Origin: JAFGCL01 sp964492335
GTDB taxonomy: Bacteria; Chloroflexota; Dehalococcoidia; UBA2247; RBG-13-53-26
DNA length: 16,667 nucleotides
NCBI GenBank assembly: GCA_964492335.1
Contig: CAZBJX010000032.1
Coordinates: 1 to 16,667, forward strand
Direction: 5' to 3'
Translations under genes and position numbers: made by a program
The notes under the pieces: model-generated
Seen by the model: only the letters and a program-made list of their open reading frames with translations
Database searches by the model: none
Told to the model about the DNA's origin: nothing
Part shown: positions 14,429 through 16,667 of the stretch, piece by piece
Layout of the letters: every line of letters begins with the position of its first letter
Position numbering within the stretch: position 1 is the first letter of the stretch

Positions 14429-14463
14429 AGCAAGAAGACCCGTTTGGGCGGGCCTTCTTTGCT
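14429..14463 (-). terminator. intrinsic-terminator-like hairpin between dodecin and Fn3/IPT operons
   Basis: The arms are 14429-14442 and 14449-14463, with CCCG/CGGG at the tip, a 6-nt loop, then an AAGAAG/CTTCTT stem with one mismatch and one bulge. The A-rich and T-rich flanks make it terminator-like in both directions; on the minus strand the stem is followed by TTGCTTTCTCG. It would stop transcripts arriving from the dodecin side about 290 nt past the dodecin stop. Reading on the plus strand is also possible, but no plus-strand gene ends here. Confidence 0.6.
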
Positions 14464-14485
14464 CTAAAGGGGGGGGGTACCCTCT

Positions 14486-14514
14486 TTGAAGCTTTGTTAT
14501 AACTTTGTTATAGT
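14486..14514 (+). promoter_or_regulatory. orphan sigma70-like promoter on the plus strand
   Basis: TTGAAG (14486-14491) and TATAGT (14509-14514) are 17 bp apart, matching 4 and 5 of 6 consensus bases. The predicted start near 14521 faces the 3' end of the minus-strand dodecin gene. No plausible plus-strand coding region follows, so a transcript would be non-coding or antisense. Confidence 0.4.
14492..14513. repeat. 11-bp direct tandem repeat CTTTGTTATAA / CTTTGTTATAG
   Basis: Two copies, 14492-14502 and 14503-14513, differ only in the last base. They are AT-rich inside a GC-rich genome and overlap the spacer and -10 box of the plus-strand promoter-like site. The 11-bp period places both copies on the same DNA face, as in many regulator sites. 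Confidence 0.55.
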
Positions 14515-14746
14515 GCTATCTTACCCCGACGGCGCCGGCCTGTGCATCCGTTGAGTCACGTAGTTTCCACTGCGCAATCTACGTATTTCTGACGTTCTCC
14601 CCATGCCTGAAGCCAGGGGCTCGCGGCCTTCGTGCTCCTGGTCAACGATGGGCGGGTATTCGGAAGACAGGCCCGGGCACCCTCCCCGCGCGCCACCCGA
14701 GCCCATGATGGCCGCTCGCCTGCAGCGGGTCCTCCGCAGCACAGCA

Positions 14747-14965
14747 TCAGTCCTCCTTCTCGTACTTGAAGGAGACCTTGATCTTGGTCCGGTAGGCCCG
14801 CACCTTGCCCTCGTCGATCTGGATGTCCATCTCGACCACCTCGGCGATGCGCAGATCACGCAGGCTCCTGGCGGCCTGCTCCACGGCGGCCAGGGCCGCC
14901 TTCTCCCACGATTCGGTGCTGGTGCCAACGAGCTCGATTACCTTGTAGACGCTGTCCGATGCCAT
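14747..14965 (-). CDS. dodecin family protein
   Basis: A 72-aa protein expected to assemble into a hollow dodecamer that stores or buffers a small ligand. SVYKVIELVGTSTESWEKAA at the start, the central helix to about residue 38, and GKVRAYRTKIKVSFKYE at the end match dodecins along the full length. The tryptophan that stacks on flavin in characterised dodecins (in the LDWFEV-like stretch) is replaced: here LRIAEV puts Ile at residue 40 and Ala at 41, while Gln49 is kept. Flavin binding is therefore doubtful. I chose the ATG at 14963-14965 because GGGAGGTGG lies 5 nt upstream; a longer frame to 15274 is a shadow of the upstream gene. It follows the small Cys-rich gene by 76 nt, probably in the same transcript. 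Confidence 0.9.
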   Translation of the reverse strand: MASDSVYKVIELVGTSTESWEKAALAAVEQAARSLRDLRIAEVVEMDIQIDEGKVRAYRTKIKVSFKYEKED

Positions 14966-15041
14966 GGCTTCCACCTCCCACTCATAGTCCGACCGCAGTG
15001 CCAACTGCTCCCGCGACGGGCCCCCGCCGCCCGGGGCAGGC

Positions 15042-15287
15042 TCAGTACTCCGCTTCCACGAGGAGGTGGCGCTCGGCCTCGTCCGTCGACCTGGCCCGGC
15101 GCAGCACCTCACCAATCCTCTGCGGGAGCCCGCCGGCCACCCAGGGGTACGGCGCCTGCACGAACCGTGTCTCCTCGCCGCACTTCTTGCAGACCGCATG
15201 CACCACCAGTTGGTCCATCTCGCCACAGAGCCAGAAATGAATGCAGGTGCTGGGCAGTTCCACCAGTGGGTCACTTCGCCGCCTCAT
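15042..15287 (-). CDS. small Cys/His-rich putative zinc-binding protein
   Basis: An 81-aa protein with no recognised family. Four cysteines form two pairs, C15 and C21 (with H17 between) and CKKC at 33-36, with H30 nearby. This fits a structural zinc site in the first half. The second half (PQRIGEVLRRARSTDEAERH) is helical and charged. There is no signal peptide or membrane segment. The ATG at 15285-15287 has GGGAGGGG upstream; a GTG two codons earlier is possible. It is the first gene of a two-gene unit with the dodecin, led by the hairpin leader at 15303-15345. Confidence 0.68.
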   Translation of the reverse strand: MRRRSDPLVELPSTCIHFWLCGEMDQLVVHAVCKKCGEETRFVQAPYPWVAGGLPQRIGEVLRRARSTDEAERHLLVEAEY

Positions 15288-15302
15288 CGCCACCCCTCCC
15301 AG

Positions 15303-15319
15303 GCGGGTTCACAACCCGC
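15303..15319. promoter_or_regulatory. perfect hairpin 1 in the dodecin-operon leader
   Basis: GCGGGTT (15303-15309) and AACCCGC (15313-15319) form a perfect 7-bp stem with a 3-nt loop. On the minus-strand mRNA it lies immediately before the GGGAGGGG ribosome binding site of the small Cys-rich gene, so it could influence translation initiation or RNA stability. Confidence 0.5.
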
Positions 15320-15322
15320 ACA

Positions 15323-15345
15323 CCTGCATCAGCGGGCGATGCAGG
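15323..15345. promoter_or_regulatory. perfect hairpin 2 / palindrome in the dodecin-operon leader
   Basis: CCTGCATC (15323-15330) and GATGCAGG (15338-15345) form a perfect 8-bp stem with a 7-nt loop, only 3 nt from hairpin 1. It falls at the very start of the predicted transcript. It may act in RNA or, as a 23-bp DNA palindrome just downstream of the -10 box, as a repressor site. Confidence 0.5.
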
Positions 15346-15347
15346 AG

Positions 15348-15375
15348 TTGACAAGCGACGTTATCACACATGATC
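15348..15375 (+). promoter_or_regulatory. possible plus-strand promoter of the zinc-ribbon gene
   Basis: A perfect TTGACA (15348-15353) is followed 16 bp later by a poor CATGAT (15370-15375). It overlaps the minus-strand promoter face to face. The leader to the zinc-ribbon start would be about 170 nt. The weak -10 makes this tentative. Confidence 0.3.
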
Positions 15376-15387
15376 CGAATCTGTCAA
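15360..15387 (-). promoter_or_regulatory. promoter of the Cys-rich/dodecin operon
   Basis: On the minus strand, a perfect TTGACA (15382-15387) and GATAAC (15360-15365, 4 of 6) are 16 bp apart. Transcription would start near 15353 and produce a leader of about 65 nt that consists mainly of the two hairpins. Confidence 0.55.
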
Positions 15388-15553
15388 TCTCTGTTACGAC
15401 TATCGTATCCTGGAACCCCCGCCCGGGGGCCGCCCGCCATGGGCCCCTGCCCGGCGGCACGCTTTGAGAGAATCCTGTGACCGGGCGGCCAGGCCCGGAG
15501 ACACCGGTGAGACCGCCGTGGGACATAATCGTCACCCGAGGAGGCGATGGGAG

Positions 15554-15805
15554 ATGCTCTACACGTACTGCCCCAAATGCGGCGTGAGAACTGACTGGGC
15601 CCTGACCTGCTCTGCCTGCGGCGCCCCCATACCCCTGTTCGGCGCCGACGAGCGGCTCAAGGCCAGTGCCGCCATATCGGAGTACCTCGCGCAGACCCAG
15701 GTGAAGGAAAGTGGAGAGGGGGAGCGCGACAGCCCCCTGCTGCCGGTCGTCATAGGCCTGGGGGCGGTCGCGGTGATCGTCCTGGGCATGACGCTATTCC
15801 CTTAG
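15554..15805 (+). CDS. zinc-ribbon protein with a C-terminal membrane anchor
   Basis: An 83-aa protein. CPKCG (C6, C9) and CSACG (C19, C22) form a double-knuckle zinc ribbon at the N-terminus. A charged stretch, about 31-60, links it to one hydrophobic segment (PLLPVVIGLGAVAVIVLGMT, about 61-80) that ends the protein. The ribbon would face the cytoplasm. The ATG at 15554-15556 has GAGGAGG 9 nt upstream; the longer frame from 15464 adds 30 Arg-rich residues and is less likely. It is convergent with the IPT gene on the right, leaving 53 nt with GC-rich inverted repeats but no T-tailed terminator. The function is unknown; such ribbons often mediate protein contacts. Confidence 0.8.
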   Translation: MLYTYCPKCGVRTDWALTCSACGAPIPLFGADERLKASAAISEYLAQTQVKESGEGERDSPLLPVVIGLGAVAVIVLGMTLFP

Positions 15806-15858
15806 CCGGCTGTTGTCTCCGGGCCTCCCCCGGCGGCCGCTGCCGGCCCCCGCAGTGT

Positions 15859-16667
15859 TCAGGCGCCGGGCCCGGGTCTGGTCTTCCTATTCACGAAGTA
15901 GATCGCTCCCCCGACGATCGCGCACCCCCCGGCCACTCCCAGCACCACCCACAGTATCCAGGCGCGGCTGGACCCGCCATCCTGTGGCTTGCCGGGCGAA
16001 GGGCCGCCCCCGGCCGGCTGCACCTTCAGCCCGGAATACAGGCGCCCGGTGCCCTTTGGCGTCACCACCACCACGTTGCGGTCGCCCGCGGCGGCGTTTA
16101 CCGCCACCGTGATGGAGGCCTTGATCTGGCTGGAGGAGTCCACGGAGAAGCTGTCCACGGTGACCCCCTCCCCGAACTCCAGCGCGGTGGCCCCGCCCAG
16201 GTTGCTGCCCCTGATGACCACATCGAAGGTCCTCCCCACCTCGCCCCCGTTGGGGGACACCGAGGCCACGATGACCGGGGCCGTCTCCCGGTAGTGCAGG
16301 ATGGGACCCCCGTACCCCACCGCGAAGACGTCCGTGGGAGAGGCCCCCCAGATGGCCAGCAGGTGATGGTAGCTGCCGGTGCTCATCCGGGCCCAGGACG
16401 TGCCGTCGTAGTGCAGGATGGTGCTCCCCGTCCCCAGGGCAAACACATCATCCGCGGCCGTCCCCCACACGCCCTGGAGACCGTTCTTGACCCCGCTCTC
16501 CAGCACGGACCAGGACCCCCCGTCATAGTGCAGCATGGTGGGGCTGTAGCTCACCACGTGGATGTCCGCGGCCGAGGAGCCCCATATCCCCGTCAGCCGG
16601 GCATCCGTCCCGGAGTCCACCGCGGCCCAGGCCGTGCCGTCGTAGCGCAGCAGCGTCCCGCCATTGC
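15859..16667 (-). CDS. IPT/TIG surface protein with propeller-like repeats and C-terminal membrane anchor (5' end outside window)
   Basis: The last 268 residues are visible; the start lies beyond the right edge. The visible part begins with three repeats of about 39 residues of the type YDG-(S/T)W-x-(S/T)G...L-x-(G/A)(I/V)WG...D(I/V)-x-(V/A)(V/L)...(M/I)LH, plus part of a fourth. This pattern is typical of beta-propeller-like secreted proteins. An IPT/TIG domain follows (SVSPNGGEVGRTFDVVIRG to VVVVTPKGTGRLY), then a Pro/Gly/Ser-rich spacer, one membrane segment (WILWVVLGVAGGCAIVGGAI) and a short basic tail. Its IPT domain shares LGGAT-x3-FGEG with the Fn3/IPT protein at 13158-14294, and both have the same anchor layout. 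Probable role: envelope or adhesion protein. Ligand unknown. Confidence 0.82.
   Translation of the reverse strand, partial: NGGTLLRYDGTAWAAVDSGTDARLTGIWGSSAADIHVVSYSPTMLHYDGGSWSVLESGVKNGLQGVWGTAADDVFALGTGSTILHYDGTSWARMSTGSYHHLLAIWGASPTDVFAVGYGGPILHYRETAPVIVASVSPNGGEVGRTFDVVIRGSNLGGATALEFGEGVTVDSFSVDSSSQIKASITVAVNAAAGDRNVVVVTPKGTGRLYSGLKVQPAGGGPSPGKPQDGGSSRAWILWVVLGVAGGCAIVGGAIYFVNRKTRPGPGA

Larger units (their letters stand above)
14295..14746. other. 452-bp gene-free region between the Fn3/IPT gene and the dodecin gene
   Basis: From left to right this stretch holds the 5' leader and promoter of the Fn3/IPT operon (14295-14410), a terminator-like hairpin (14429-14463), a run of nine G (14469-14477), an 11-bp direct repeat with a plus-strand promoter-like pair (14486-14514), and about 230 bp (14515-14746) in which I see no convincing gene. 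Its A+T content around 14460-14520 is clearly higher than in the flanking genes. Confidence 0.6.

Noticed and set aside
14469..14477. Run of nine G residues
   Set aside because: Could be a phase-variable tract, but it lies in no gene and not between promoter boxes; it may also be an assembly or sequencing length error.
14556..14747. A 63-codon minus-strand frame whose ATG overlaps the dodecin stop (TGATG) with AAGGAGGA upstream
   Set aside because: The apparent ribosome binding site is part of the dodecin's Glu-Lys-Glu-Asp codons. The product has no domain-like pattern and unusual composition. Kept only as a remote possibility.
14603..15373. A plus-strand frame downstream of the orphan promoter at 14486-14514
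   Set aside because: It runs antisense through the dodecin and Cys-rich genes, is Pro/Arg-rich, and lacks a well-placed ribosome binding site. A non-coding transcript is the better reading if the promoter is real.
15806..15858. GC-rich inverted repeats between the convergent zinc-ribbon and IPT genes as a bidirectional terminator
   Set aside because: Stems such as CCGGG/CCCGG are present, but no T-run follows on either strand, so an intrinsic terminator cannot be supported.

Overview
The window is 16.7 kb of high-GC bacterial DNA with strong GGAGG-type ribosome binding sites and a dense minus-strand gene layout. IPT/TIG and Fn3-like surface proteins, a DUF4070-type radical SAM protein, a short dodecin and a lipid acyltransferase of the LpxL/PatA superfamily together would suit a Chloroflexota (Dehalococcoidia-like) or similar uncultured genome. 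This placement is inference; there is no rRNA or other taxonomic marker. No tRNA, rRNA, CRISPR array, transposase or integrase was seen.

Region 1 (54-8591, all minus strand) reads as one catabolic and uptake unit. In transcription order it holds a double-length Lrp/AsnC regulator, a CaiB/BaiF (class III) CoA-transferase, a lipoprotein substrate-binding protein, two ABC ATPases (LivG- and LivF-type), two permeases (LivH- and LivM-type) and a class III PLP aminotransferase. The likely job is import of an amino acid or amino acid-like compound, followed by transamination and CoA activation, with the regulator sensing the compound or a product. The substrate cannot be read from the sequence.

Region 2 (8592-11881) starts with a 190-bp divergent promoter region between the regulator and a plus-strand acyltransferase. 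It has good sigma70-type boxes on both strands and inverted repeats over the regulator promoter. After the acyltransferase comes a paralogue of the regulator that has lost both ends, then a B12-binding-domain radical SAM gene whose 3' end abuts the remnant.

Region 3 (12002-14294, minus strand) is a translationally coupled pair: a secreted, C-terminally membrane-anchored Fn3/Fn3/IPT protein, then a 387-residue cytoplasmic protein of unknown family. It has its own promoter, and an intrinsic-terminator-like hairpin lies upstream.

Region 4 (14295-15805) holds a 452-bp gene-free stretch with a plus-strand promoter-like site and an 11-bp direct repeat, then a dodecin and a small Cys-rich protein (minus strand) led by two perfect hairpins, and a divergent membrane-anchored zinc-ribbon protein (plus strand).

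Region 5 (15859 to the right edge, minus strand) is the 3' part of a second IPT protein with a C-terminal membrane anchor, carrying roughly 39-residue propeller-like repeats; its start lies outside the window.

The most unusual items are the doubly truncated regulator paralogue, the uncharacterised Fn3/IPT plus 387-aa pair, the hairpin leader of the dodecin operon, and the orphan plus-strand promoter facing the dodecin gene.
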